NCBI GenBank assembly: GCA_036925085.1
Contig: JAUPFP010000041.1
Location: 70,001-134,000, forward strand
DNA length: 64,000 nt
DNA from: Brachycybe producta
Taxonomy: Eukaryota; Arthropoda; Diplopoda; Playtdesmida; Andrognathidae
Reading direction: 5' to 3'
Shown here: piece after piece, positions 1 to 10,976 of the stretch
Numbering within the stretch: position 1 is the first letter of the stretch
Layout: each line of letters begins with the position of its first letter
Program-made: the position numbers and the translations under genes
Notes under the pieces: generated by a model
What the model saw: only the letters and a program-made list of their open reading frames with translations
What the model was told of the DNA's origin: nothing
Database searches by the model: none

Positions 1-93
<93 letters not shown>
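1..93. repeat. (TA)n microsatellite at window edge
   Basis: Uninterrupted TA dinucleotide repeat running from the first base. It probably continues outside the window. Confidence 0.98.
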
Positions 94-96
<3 letters not shown>

Positions 97-652
97 AACA
101 GAAGCGCTTTAATTATTTCCCGATGTTGATCACTCAACAGCGCAACTCAAGGAAAAATATAGAACATTGGAAATAATGCCCATAAGAAGTTATATTAAAT
201 TGAACGCATTGTGTACAATGTACAGGATGCAAGAGAGAGAGAGAAAAATACACCAAAGAGCATTTTGGTCAGAACTGTCCCACCCCCCCCCTCCCATTTG
301 ACCACGGGTGGTCCCAATTTGAATTTGAATAGTACCATTAGTAGACTATAAATACGTTCTCAGATTTGACTAATGTCCTGGTCATGTCAGTGGTCATATT
401 TGTTAGCCACCACCAGGGTTCAGGTCTAATCTGTATGAGGCGCCATTCATGTCAAGAAAACAAGTCTAATTTTTGACATCACCTACAGTCAATTTTTATA
501 CTGTAACTCAAAAGTTTTTGAAAAAAATATCTTCTTATCTCTCAAATGTGAGAGACAAGGATATGTGACCACCACAATGTGAGATACGACCTGCAATGGC
601 GAAACTATACCAAACAAGCAATTTTTTTTGGAGGGGGGGGGGGGGGAACTTC
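94..652. other. No gene seen; short simple repeats
   Basis: AT-rich DNA with a short GA repeat near 235, a C run near 285 and a 14-base G run at 633-646. Open frames here are short, start without context and show no protein-like composition. Confidence 0.6.
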
Positions 653-874
653 TTAGGGTGCGTTCAGACTACTCGTGCTCGTGTTCGAGATTGTGCCCTT
701 GTTGACTTGTCGGGCTCATGTCAACTAAGCATTGAGAGATCAGTTACTCGCGAGGCTTTGATTCGTGCGAATCCGATGAGCGATGACGACATTTCGATTC
801 CCAATGCAAGTTTTATTATCATGCGCTACTTGTTTGGAGATACGCAACGAGTACAGCAAGTCAACTAAAGCAGG

Positions 875-1256
875 GTATCCACTTGTTGCATTTCTGCGTA
901 TCGTATCCCCGATGCGTATCAATGGATACAGCCAGCGTAGCATCGTTCCGTATCAAAATATAATACAAAGAAACGCAACGAACCCGATTCGTCACTTGTC
1001 GGTTTTTAACCGTCACATCAAAGAAATGATACGAGATACGCGGTGGAGTAAATTGGGACGAGGAGCGCGCCTTCAGCTGAAATGAAACTAGATGAGAAAC
1101 GGGGTCGTCTGTAATCTCGTATCGTGCATTTTGAAACGCAATGCATTGATGATACGAGAAACATAGAGTAGTGTGTACACCATATCTGTATCAGTGAATG
1201 ATACAGATACGATACGCAACGGTGATACAATACGCTAAACTGCAACGAGTGGATAC
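875..1256. mobile_element. Nested inverted-repeat element rich in GTATC/GATAC
   Basis: Inverted ends GTATCCACTTGTTGCA (875-890) and TGCAACGAGTGGATAC (1241-1256) differ at one position. The interior repeats many GATACG/CGTATC words on both strands. Target duplication is not clear. It lies wholly inside the TTA-flanked element at 656-1930. Confidence 0.6.
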
Positions 1257-1271
1257 AAAGCTTAAACCTTA

Positions 1272-1731
1272 GACTATTACTTTACTGGACTGGCAACTCC
1301 CGAAATCTTGTGTTTGATAGTTATGCATGGTTGTTTTCCAAGTGGCGCCTCTAGCGGGACTATGGTATATGAACTTGATAGTAAAAGTCAAGTTTTGGAC
1401 GAGTTCATTTTGTAGCTATATAGGGTGTATTTTTATATATTAGTATAAAAAGTATGGCCGATGAAGAACTACATTGGCGATTAGAAATCGGGAGGGACGA
1501 ACAGAAGTTGGCTCCGCCCTTTTTATGACGAACACAACTTATAATTGGTTGGTTATGTATTCTGACGTCACATCAATCAACGTCAAACCACAAAAAAACA
1601 GACTTGCACTTCGATTTTCTGTAAAAAAATTATGCACAAGATGGAGCTGGCATCACTTTTGTCTAAGAACATGCAGTCAACGCTTTAACATGGAGAAGAT
1701 AGGGAGTTGCCAGTCCAGTAAAGTAATAGTC
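1272..1731. mobile_element. Nested element with 30-bp perfect inverted ends
   Basis: A 30-bp perfect inverted repeat starting GACTATTACTTTACTGGACT lies at 1272-1301 and 1702-1731. An 11-bp direct repeat AAAGCTTAAAC flanks it at 1257-1267 and 1732-1742, although four bases (CTTA) separate the left copy from the repeat end. A duplication of 9-11 bp would suggest a Mutator-like element, but the class is not certain. Internal bases 1505-1573 resemble the foldback element at 56900-57107. Confidence 0.7.
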
Positions 1732-1934
1732 AAAGCTTAAACTGTGCTCGTCCCTGTCTAATGGCATTGCAAGTCTTGAGAAGCACCTCTTTGATGCACA
1801 GACATCAAGTGGAGCCAGATGAGCCTCTGGCTTGAGTTACTCGTGCTATACTTGTATCGTGTCTGTCCACATTATTCGGGCTTGTCAACAACTGAACCTG
1901 AGTACGAACCCGAGTAGTCTGAACGCACCCTTAC

Positions 1935-2945
1935 ACGAAAACTTAAAAAACATAAGCTCTATATTGAAACACAATTTACATTCACACAAAATATATTGAA
2001 ATGTACGCATTTTTCAAACAAGCAAAACCTTTTTACAAATAAAAAACCGAAAGACTTATGATAAAAAAAAACTTTCCAAACGTTTCAACAAAGAACCAAA
2101 AGGTCAGCTTAGAAAAAGAAGACGAAAAAAAAAAATGAATAAAACGTATTCCATATTTTTGATGACACTCTCAGAATAAATTTTTCTCCATTCTTCCACA
2201 TTGGCTACAAAATTGTATAATAATAAAAAAAAGCCATTTATTTATTTTTTTCTTTTTTCATTCTGAACAATAAAAGAATGTAATGTCCTCTCTCTCTCTC
2301 TCTCTACATCCAGATTAGAAATGGCAAGTTGCAGATTTTCTTTATGACTCAGCATGTTGCAAAGATAAGCTCAAAGTCTACCACAGTCTATACTGTACTA
2401 TATCAAATAGAAGAAGAAAAAAAAACACATGGATATTTTTTTGTATATGTCCAATAATAAAAAAAAAACCAGCGTGAGTCAGTACCGAGAGACTACAACC
2501 TCCACCCTCATCTCCACCCCACACAATCCAATGAAAATACAATATAATATTTTCTAAACTATGAGAAAATGTTGAGAATAGCTACGGGAGTCCATGTTGG
2601 CTCTCAAAAGTCTCAATAAGCCATACATACGCGACCCACTCCACCATTTTATTGCAATGAACAAAAAAAAGCAGAAATTCTGACAACATAGCTAGCTACA
2701 TTTAGAAATGTCTACTTCTGTTGCAAGGGGATGAAAATTGTAGGAGGTGCAGTGCTCTTAATAAACAAATATACTTTCATAACCCATGCAGCCATTTATA
2801 TGAGTCAATTATGACAACTTTAGCAGTTAGTCATTTTAATGCGCGAGTGACTTAAACCATAAATTCAATAAAAAAGAACAAACTGCTTTTTAACTATTTT
2901 TAAATGTAGTTGAAACTGAATGCAGAAACTTGCTCTTCAGGTTGT
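1935..2945. other. No gene seen; AT-rich DNA
   Basis: Homopolymer-rich AT sequence with a TC microsatellite at about 2287-2305. No frame shows coding character and no inverted-repeat element was recognised. Confidence 0.55.
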
Positions 2946-3150
2946 CATATACTACGAGACGCGGTCCGTAGACACGGTCTTCCAAAAACAGGGTTACTAT
3001 TTTTACATATACAAGCTCTGTCATTAAAGTCAACTGTGCTTCTGTCTCACAGACGTGTCTTCAGACCCCATACTTTATCTAACATGAAATGCAGTCTATG
3101 AGAAACCGTGACGAGAGATCGTGTCTGCAGACCGCGTCTCATAGTGTATG
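2946..3150. mobile_element. Foldback element with GTCTGYAGAC-containing arms
   Basis: Inverted arms of about 31 bp (2946-2976 and 3120-3150, with a few mismatches) carry the words GAGACGCGGTC and GTAGACACG. Internal words repeat the same theme. A related sequence lies at 10859-10976. No coding capacity. Confidence 0.6.
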
Positions 3151-3491
3151 GCTAGCTTTAGGAGACACGAAATATAGTTGCCCTAAAACCATTTGACCTA
3201 TAAGGCCCTATTGCCCTAGAGTAGATTTATTTATTTAAATCTATTCATAATTTAGGTCAAAGTAGGAGATGAAAACTAATTTTGATCGGGGAAATTTATA
3301 AAGAATGTTGCCGGTTTCTATGACATGCACTGAAAATTTACCCAATCAAAAATGACATATGCCCTTTGAGAAGACCAGACATAACGAGAAATAAGTGTCC
3401 ATAAGGCAATACATTTCATTACCATATTAGGGCAATAATCCCATAAGGGCAAGAGTTCTGCGACACTTTCATACCTGGCTTTGTTACATAA

Positions 3492-3877
3492 AGCCTCGTT
3501 TTCACGATAATTGCTGTCATGGAGAGCAGCAAGTATCGCAAGAATTATCATCGTGCAGACCACGTGATAAGTCACTATCGCACTATTGAGATAGCACTAC
3601 CTCGTTTTACTAGATAGTTGATAGTACTGTCGCAATAGTTGTTAAGTGACCCGCTTGTAGGGAAATATCCCCTTTGTAGGGAAATTTGGCTTCTGGAGGG
3701 AGAGAGGCAACACTGTTCTTGACTCAGTAATATCTGTAAAATAGACGTCACACTTTCATGACAGAACTATCACGTTACTTCAAGACATGAAGACAGTTGC
3801 TATCGTGAGAGTCAACTATCGCAACTTTCATGACAGCTACTCTCATATGAAAGAACTATCAGCGTGAAAACGAGGCT
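3492..3877. mobile_element. Harbinger-type MITE, AGCCTCG family copy 1
   Basis: Ends AGCCTCGTTTTCACG and its inverse (CGTGAAAACGAGGCT) are flanked by TAA on both sides (3489-3491 and 3878-3880). The interior is full of short inverted words such as ACTATCGC and GATAGTT. A second copy lies at 6193-6565, sharing the internal segment with the TAGATAGTTGATAGTA word. No coding capacity. Confidence 0.8.
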
Positions 3878-4269
3878 TAATGACTGAATTTAGCTCCAAG
3901 TAGCATTTACGTCATCTACTATAGCTACACTCAACTATAGCATGGAATGCTCCATAGGCAAAGCTCGTAGTTACCACTACCTGCATGCACATCTATTGAC
4001 TATACATAAAGTCCCCGACTTACAAGAATTCGACTTATGTCGTTTCGTAGATAAGCAGTTACAGTACTTCCCATTACAATAGAAGGGCCACATATCGGTT
4101 GGTTCTGTAAACGCAATAAAATACATAGGACTTAAGGGCATTCAACTTATGTGGAAACCTCTGGAACAAATTAATATCACGCAAATTGAGAACTTACTGT
4201 ACTTCACTCCTGACAGGATTTTCCATCTAGAAATTTTGTACACCTGCTTATGACTGCATTGATGAAATA

Positions 4270-4440
4270 TTTAGGATTAAGTCATTTAGTTTGATTTAAC
4301 AAAAAAAAACAGATGATATCAAACGTTTTCAACGGTTTAAATAAAACGATTCTTGAATTCTTTTATCTCTTTTTTTTAACAGTCAAAACGAGAGAATCCT
4401 CAATTTTTTGTCAATCCTTATGACGTCACAAGGATCTTCT
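4270..4440 (+). repeat. Dispersed repeat shared with 24005-24125
   Basis: Long local similarity to 24005-24125 in the same orientation, including GTTTTCAACGGTTTAAA versus GTTTTCAGCAGTTTAAA and a shared region ending near a GACGTCAC or GATGTCAC word. Type of element unknown. Confidence 0.5.
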
Positions 4441-5773
4441 TAGGATGCGGTGGGTATAAGTAGCAACATGAAGCTGAAACATTTGTTAAAATGGACTCCA
4501 GTGTGACCCTTCAGGGCCTCTACCACACTATTACCATTCCTCCTCCTCCTTCTATCCCTCAATCCCTCAGCTACTTTCCTTAAATTCCCTTTAAAAAAAA
4601 TTGGTCATAGATAGGCACACCACAGGAATACATCACACTATGAGATATATCAAGCATCATTGGGGGGGGGGGGATTATAGATTGAAATTTGACTACCAAT
4701 ATCAGACTCGTAGCCAGCCCCCCCCCCCCAACCCCCTTTTTCTCTGTATTCTTCAGTTTCCTCATCTCTCCACCCCCTGGAGTGAACGACTTTTCCGGTT
4801 AGCTTAGAGAATCATCAAATATGTCGATTTTAAGAACCGGAAATGGACATATCTTTTGCTCAGCAAAAAAAAAAAATCAAACATCAAAATGTAATCTCTT
4901 TTTTTTCTACCAACCCTTTTTTTCTTTCTTTCTAAAGAGTAGAATAACATTGTATGTAAACCATAGCCTCTAATGTGTGCCTTGCATGGTTAACTCGGGG
5001 TATGAATTTCTATATGATTTTAACAACCCTCTGCAGAATTATACAACCCGCATTTAAAAGCAAGAAGGAAAAAAAAAACTGCAACAGAACACGTAATTTG
5101 TTTATGGAGAATCAATAAATGTACCTAAACATGTTTTTTTTTTTCGAATGAAACTTCTCGCCACACCCTTTGATGCCAAGCAGAGATTCTCCTCTTTTAG
5201 TTACACTTTTGATGTGTTATTTTTCTACGCAATATGCATATATACCATATTAATAGCTTTTAATGAGCAACAAGGGACAGATTAAACCCAACAATAACAG
5301 CTAAATGTCATGACATGGGTGACACGTCATTGTTGAGTCTGGTATTACTGCATTAGCTTTAAAGTTCCACACGATGCGTGCACTTGTCACATAATTATCT
5401 TAACCTTGAACCCTCATATGCACTACGTTTCGCCATAAACATCACAAACAAATGTATTTCGTTAGCACAGGGTTAATACGACTCGAGTATGCTGAACACG
5501 CGCACAAAAAAAAAGTTTAAAGTGAAAATATGTTACAAGTACACGCATCGTGTGAAACCGGCCTAATTGTTTCTGTTAAACCAGCTTACAGAAAAAGAAA
5601 AAGAAAACACCAGAATTTCATAAAAATATAGAGAACAGAAAATTTTGCAAACTTAAGATCAACAAAAATGATGTTATTGACAGATTGCACAAATAGGTCT
5701 ACAGTGGATTCCGGTTAAGAGGCTACGTTATCTACGTTATCGCCAAGAACATGAGTTGGATGTCCGTTTGCAT

Positions 5774-5830
5774 CTGCCTCTGCCATAGGCCTAGTGGGCT
5801 GCTAGCAGAATACTTTTTTGTAATTACATA
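5774..5830 (+). mobile_element. 3' end of a CR1/L2-like non-LTR retrotransposon
   Basis: The segment CTCTGCCATAGGCCTAGTGG followed by GCTGCTAGCAGAATAC and a TTGTAATTA-like tail matches the 3' end of the longer copy at 30670-31143 and resembles 38341-38400. This fragment contains no coding part. Confidence 0.6.
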
Positions 5831-6192
5831 TTAAAAATATTTTAACGTCTTAATTAAAAAATAAACCTACCTCCATTATTAATATGTTGTATTCCATTTT
5901 AAGCGCTCAGAAGCGGAGAAAAAAGCCACAATAGCACAGGTAACTGTGCAACTCTGGTATGTTCATTTTTCCGTTGCATTGTCATAGTAATGAATAGACG
6001 GATGAAGAAAACGGAAAAACGAAGACAACAGATCACCAGTTGTGTAATGTTGTCGAGGCTTTTCCTGCTCTTTATGAGCGTTCAATTGAAAATATATAAC
6101 AAAGGTGGCTTTATATGTTGTTTTCTTAATAATGAGATATATGTTTTATATTTTAAAAGATGTAAATATATATTTAAAAGCACATTTTCTAA

Positions 6193-6565
6193 AGCCTTGT
6201 CTTCACGATGATAGTTTTCACGATAGTTGCTGTCAAGAGAGCAACTATTGCGAGAACTATCATCGTGAAAACCACGCGATAGTCACTATCGCACTGTTGC
6301 GATAACACTATCACACTATCTCGTTTAACTAGATAGTTGATAGTAATGTCGCAATAGTAATAGTAGTTGAGTGACCGCTTGTAGGAAAATTTGGCTTCTG
6401 GAGGAAGAGAGAGGCAACACCGTTGTTGACTCAATATCTGTTATGTAGACGTCAAACTATCATGACAGAACTATCACGTTACATCAAGACGTATTGACAG
6501 TTGCTATCGTGAGAGTGAACTATCGCAACTTTAATGACAGCTACTCTCGCCGTTAAAATGAGGCT
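6193..6565. mobile_element. Harbinger-type MITE, AGCCTYG family copy 2
   Basis: Same family as 3492-3877. The left end is AGCCTTGTCTTCACG after TAA. The right end is CGTTAAAATGAGGCT before TTA, so the target duplication carries one mismatch or has been mutated. The interior is collinear with copy 1. Confidence 0.75.
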
Positions 6566-6612
6566 TTACACAATAAACCTAACAATGGCTTGAAGCACCC
6601 CTAACTCAAGCC

Positions 6613-7213
6613 TGTAATGCCTAGTTCTCACAACCTTCTTGTAGCTCGGGCTAAAATAGCCTTGGCTAAACGACTGTGTTCACATGTGAGCAGCTACATA
6701 TGGGCTTCGTGACCTGCCTTAAGGTGACGCTCACTACAGCATATTTATTTCATTTTTACAAATTTGGCACTGGCCATTATGTGTGGACATTGTGCTGTGT
6801 ATAGCCTGCATAATGTATACATAATTGGAGGGAAAATGGCTGATATTGTTCATACAGTACTAACAAAACTGAATTACATGAGTCTTCATTGAACACACTA
6901 AATGCAACATACTTTAACTGCAGTTAGGTTGATGATTTAGAGTTTATGGAAATAAGTAATTATTAAATAAAGATCAATTGATAATTTTAAATTATTTTAA
7001 TAAATTAACAAATAGACCGAAACATCTAACAATGGAAATAGAAAATGAATGACGCCATTTTCTATTCAGATTTATTACCACCAGGTGGCATACGATCAAG
7101 TTAACTTTGTTTTGCATTCACACTAACTAATGTGAAGGCTATACATATGGGTAACCAAGGCTACCTAGCTACTAGCCTGAGCTACATGAAGGTTGTGAGA
7201 ACTAGGCATTACA
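6613..7213. mobile_element. Inverted-repeat element, TGTAATGCC ends
   Basis: Inverted arms begin TGTAATGCCTAGTTCTCACA near 6613 and mirror 7190-7213. Similarity extends through the words AACCTTC, TGTAGCTC and GGCTA. The interior (about 500 bp) is AT-rich and non-coding. The end word TAATGCC also starts the element at 24141. Confidence 0.7.
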
Positions 7214-7350
7214 CTTTTGCATTATATCTTGAGACTAGGATACATTCGTTCAACTTGGTTCAAGTAAGCGTTGCGCAAAAAAAAAAATCGAAGATTAGAT
7301 CGATTAAATCGAAAATCACAATGTATTTATTATAACTAGCCTCAGTTGAT

Positions 7351-7370
7351 CTTCGACTAGAAAGTCGAAG
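7351..7370. other. Perfect short hairpin
   Basis: CTTCGACT and AGTCGAAG form an 8-bp perfect stem with a four-base AGAA loop. It lies immediately upstream of the longer hairpin at 7374-7439. Confidence 0.6.
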
Positions 7371-7373
7371 GCT

Positions 7374-7439
7374 GTAGAAGTTTTTCGATATTTGTCAATT
7401 GTTCAGTACAACAATTGGCAAATCTCGAAAAACTTTTAC
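7374..7439. other. Long near-perfect hairpin, possible small-RNA precursor or decayed MITE
   Basis: Arms at 7374-7403 and about 7409-7438 pair over about 30 bp. In the plus-strand RNA only one mismatch remains, because two differences become G-U pairs. The loop is only about five bases, shorter than most animal microRNA loops. A very short MITE is the alternative explanation. Confidence 0.5.
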
Positions 7440-8260
7440 AATCGCCGTTTTTCTTTCTTGAATTTCACTCTTATACATGAAGTAAATTTACGCCCATTTT
7501 CTTGTTTTTGGAGAAAGAAAGAAAGTAAGGAAAAAAAAACTGACTTAAATAGAACTCGCAATTGCCTTCATTACACAAGTAATGAACATAAAGTAGACTA
7601 GAAGCAGTTATTTCAGGAGAGGGAGAGATCATTAAAGAAAGTATTGGTTGGTTCCACACTTTTCTGTGATAAATTTGAAAGCGAGCAGAAAAAAAAAACT
7701 TTCCACTCCCTCAAGTTCCATTATACTCCACATAAACAATCCCCATTACATATATTAGCCTGCAATTTAATAGGGAAGTCTGCAATTTTCAAGTGACAGA
7801 AAAAAATATTACATCTCATCATGAAATAGGTTTCATTTCATTATTTTCTTCATTTTCAAGAAAGAAACTAAAAAAAAAGGAACATTATTAAAATAAATCT
7901 TACCAATTCCCCACAACAAATTAAGGGTCCATTTTTGTCCAAAAAACATCAGAAATAATTTATGCCACTTACCTAAAAAAAAAATAAACACCAACAGTTA
8001 GACAACTTCAATTAAAGTAAAAGAAATGCAATCAATTCAAATGCAACTCAGTACACGTACGATATAGCCTCAAGAGCCATTTTAGAGCTATTTGGGCGGA
8101 ATTTCTCCCAACAATTAAACAGAACTTGTCATTTACATCAACTTTAGAAATGAATATCAAGTTTAAATCTATAATAACATAGAACTAGCTGCAGTAAAGA
8201 CCAGAGGTCATGTTAAATGTTAACAACAGTATGCAGTAACGACTTTGTTGCTTGAAATTG
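7440..8260. other. No gene seen
   Basis: AT-rich DNA with A-runs and no inverted-repeat structure or coding-like frame that I could support. Confidence 0.5.
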
Positions 8261-8263
8261 TTA

Positions 8264-8457
8264 GACCAGGCGCAAATTAAGAGAACCAAATGAGCGAGCA
8301 ACCAGCAACCAAATCAGCATCACGTGACAAAAAAATGGTCGCTGGCACACAATTATTGCTTTGTTCAACCTCTGCTCACAATACTGAGCAGTGGCAAACA
8401 TCATCCACTTACTACTGTTGCCCACAACCAAATTGTTGCCTAATTTGTGTTTGACCT
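8264..8457. mobile_element. Short non-autonomous derivative related to the Harbinger at 17837
   Basis: The first 46 bases closely follow the inverse of the right end of the 17837-21940 transposon. Shared words are GCAAATTA, CCAAATGAGC and AACCAGCAAC. The right end, read inward, contains CAAATTAGGCAAC, again like the autonomous ends. Flanks are TTA on the left (8261-8263) and TAA on the right. At about 194 bp it contains no gene, so it would depend on a transposase in trans. Confidence 0.7.
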
Positions 8458-8652
8458 AAAGTAAAAATAAACAGCAACTTTTATATAAAAGAAAAACGAA
8501 TACACAGTTTAACCTTAAAGCTCTGTACAGTGATTCCCACTGAACTTCACCTACGATGAAGGTTAAACTGTCAGATAAACGACAAGGTCATTCTAAATTC
8601 AGTCAAGGCTGTTTGACGTCACTAATTATAATCGGTCTACCATAAGCAGTAA

Positions 8653-8965
8653 TACCTAGTACACGCCTGATAATTTAAATGCGTTTAAATAATAAACACG
8701 TGTTCTACAGAGCCCTGTGAAGGACAAACAAGCAATATGACAAATTCAATTTATTCAGTTAATAATCTGAAAATATTGAGTTAATACTTAATTATAATTA
8801 TATAATCTATATTGACAAAATATTCATTTAGTATTTCAATTTAAAATATTAATAATAAAGTCAATTTTTATTTGGTTCCATGTCCTTAACTGGATTCCGT
8901 ATAATTCACCTAAACACATTTAATTTGAATTGATTTAACCAATGTGTGTGTGTGTGTGCAAGGTA
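8653..8965 (+). mobile_element. TACCTAG MITE family, copy 1
   Basis: Starts TACCTAGTACACGCCTG after TAA and ends AAGGTA before TAA, which matches PIF/Harbinger target choice. Collinear with 9694-9939 and, inverted, with 43397-43696. The right terminal repeat has expanded into a TG microsatellite (about 8943-8958). Confidence 0.8.
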
Positions 8966-9165
8966 TAAGCAGCATATACACTTGACAAGAATTTTTAAAT
9001 TTCTTTAACAAAAGGCAGGAAGGAGTATTCCGCGATTTCTAATGGCATTTTGAGAGCTTCAAAAATTTGTTTTGGTTACATAAATCTCACATATGCAAAT
9101 TTTCAGAAATCCAAAAATAGAATAATAAAGAAAAAGATTTTCGAAGTACAGAGAAAGACTTGGAG

Positions 9166-9166
9166 A

Positions 9167-9199
<33 letters not shown>
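9166..9199. repeat. (GA)n microsatellite
   Basis: Tract of alternating G and A on the plus strand, near-perfect. Confidence 0.95.
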
Positions 9200-9486
9200 C
9201 CAATAATCTTACATTCACATATAAGTTTATTATATTACAGCAATTTGACATGAATTGCAGCAAAAGAAAAGTTGAAGAAACATGGGAAAAACACATTGAA
9301 ACGTTAAAAAAACGGATGTAGAAAGAGAGACATATAGAAAGAAGAACTAGAGAGATTACTGTTTCCGTTTCCAAAATATCCAATCACAGTTTCAATTCCA
9401 TTCCATCAACAAAATAAAAAAAATACTAGGGTGAAAGAAAAAAAAAACCAAATTGATGTACATGTACGTATTGGTAGTAAGCCTTA

Positions 9487-9508
9487 TCTCTCTCTCTCTC
9501 TCTCTCTT
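9487..9508. repeat. (TC)n microsatellite
   Basis: Short alternating CT tract. Confidence 0.9.
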
Positions 9509-9693
9509 TTCTTTTTATTCCTCTCTATTTTATGTCTCTGTGGGTGTTTTTATATATAGTGTAATAATAAAGATGAAGTCAAGAAACTATTCTAGAAACA
9601 GCAAACAAATTCTTGAACAAGAATTTATCAAATAACTTGATTGCAGAGACATTGCCAATAAAAGAAAATGACATTTCGCACATTTCTCACTAA

Positions 9694-9939
9694 TACCTAG
9701 TACACACCTGATAATTTAAATGCATTTAAATAATAAACCGTCTTCTACAGAGAGCCCTGTGAAGGACAAACAAACAATATGTCGAATTCAATTTATTCAG
9801 TTAATAATTTAGTATTTCAATTTAAAATATTAATAATAAAGTCAATTTTTTTACTTGATTCATGCCCTTAACTGGATTCCGTATAATTCAGTTAAACACA
9901 TTTAATTCCAATTCATTTTACTCATTTGTGTACTAGGTA
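9694..9939 (+). mobile_element. TACCTAG MITE family, copy 2
   Basis: TACCTAGTACACACCTG at the left and TGTGTACTAGGTA at the right form the terminal inverted repeat. TAA flanks it at 9691-9693 and 9940-9942. It is 246 bp and lacks an internal stretch present in copy 1 (the part with ATATTGAGTTAATACTTAA). Non-coding. Confidence 0.85.
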
Positions 9940-9944
9940 TAAGC

Positions 9945-10858
9945 CTCAGGCTTCAAAACCTAATTTAAACAATTAAGACATTTAATTTTTAAAATAATAT
10001 AAAGAATAATCATCAGTAAATCATAGAACCTGGTTATAGGGTATAGAATCCAGCAGGTAGTGGTCAGACGACCCTCTCTAATTGGGTTCTTTGACAGAAG
10101 AAGAAAAAAAAACAGTTCTTTCACCGGAAGTACATTGCTTTTATACGCAATTAAAAACTTGTTAGAAGGCTACATACACGTATATAACAAGTAATTCTGG
10201 TGACAACAAAAAACCCCTAGCCTCTCTTATCGAATTTTTTGAAAGATCATTAAAAGTTGCTATAAATCAATCAGTGCAGACAAGAGAAGGAGTCTTAAAA
10301 ATATTTGATATTGTAATTTATACACAAGTGGACACAGTGACCCTGAATGTACAAAACCTGGAAATCCAAGATAAATTTATAAAGGTCAATCAATTCCATG
10401 TTAGAAAGAACAAAAAACACCAAAAGTGAGTGAAGAATCGTGTGCTTTTCGAAGCTAGAGGGAAAACATCTTGATTAAAATAGCATCCATTTTTTGTATG
10501 TCTAGTGGAAACAAGGCCTAATAGTTAAAACAAAAAAGCACGTTGTTGTTGGAGGTGAAACTCCATATAGGGCCAAGACATTTTGCTGAAGCGCATAAAA
10601 GATTGCAAGCAAAGTTCACAACTACAAGATCAAACTTTCACAACGACACCTACAGTAAAGCAAACAGCTAAGGGTACAAATAGGCAGCTAAAGCAACTTA
10701 CCACATATACAACTGTGGAATTTGTCTTTTCACCTTTGTTTACTCTTAAAGCTTCCAATATGAATCTTGAAATTTACTCTAATTATAACTTTACGACAGT
10801 GGACGTACCAACCATTTTTCTGCAAACCAACACCACTATATACAGACCAAATCTCATT
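9945..10858. other. No supported gene
   Basis: AT-rich sequence. A long open plus-strand frame at 10583-10948 has no recognisable domain and runs into a repeat, so I do not call it. On the minus strand the sequence GTG|GTAAGTTGC at about 10698-10706 is a good splice-donor match preceded by a short open frame, but nothing supports an exon beyond that. Confidence 0.4.
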
Positions 10859-10976
10859 GTGTATGGAATCTGTAGACACGTCTGTGAGACAAAAGCACAG
10901 TTTTCTTTAATATCAGACCTTGTTGCCAGAGGGAGACGGTGTCTGTAGACCGTGTCTCATAGTTTATGGCTAACTT
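10859..10976. repeat. Partial copy of the 2946-3150 foldback family
   Basis: Shares GTAGACACGTCTGTGAGACA with the inverse of bases around 3040-3075, and shares a right arm (GGTGTCTGTAGACCGTGTCT followed by CATAG) with 3120-3150. The left half is incomplete. Confidence 0.55.

Larger units (their letters stand above)
656..1930. mobile_element. PIF/Harbinger-type non-autonomous element (outer element of a nest)
   Basis: A perfect 20-bp terminal inverted repeat begins GGGTGCGTTCAGACTACTCG at 656-675 and ends at 1911-1930. It is flanked by TTA on both sides (653-655 and 1931-1933). The 3-bp TTA duplication is the hallmark of PIF/Harbinger integration. There is no transposase coding inside. The interior is occupied by at least two further inverted-repeat elements (875-1256 and 1272-1731), so the original element was much shorter. 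Confidence 0.82.
3881..6192. other. No gene seen; scattered repeat remnants
   Basis: AT-rich DNA. Recognisable pieces are a 12-base G run (4662-4673) closely followed by a 12-base C run (4718-4729), a dispersed repeat around 4270-4440 that resembles 24010-24125, and a non-LTR retrotransposon 3' tail near 5774-5830. No frame shows convincing coding character. Confidence 0.5.

Noticed and set aside
10583-10948. Longest open frame outside the transposase (121 codons)
   Set aside because: No recognisable domain, threonine/asparagine-rich from AT-rich DNA, and its end runs into a dispersed repeat.
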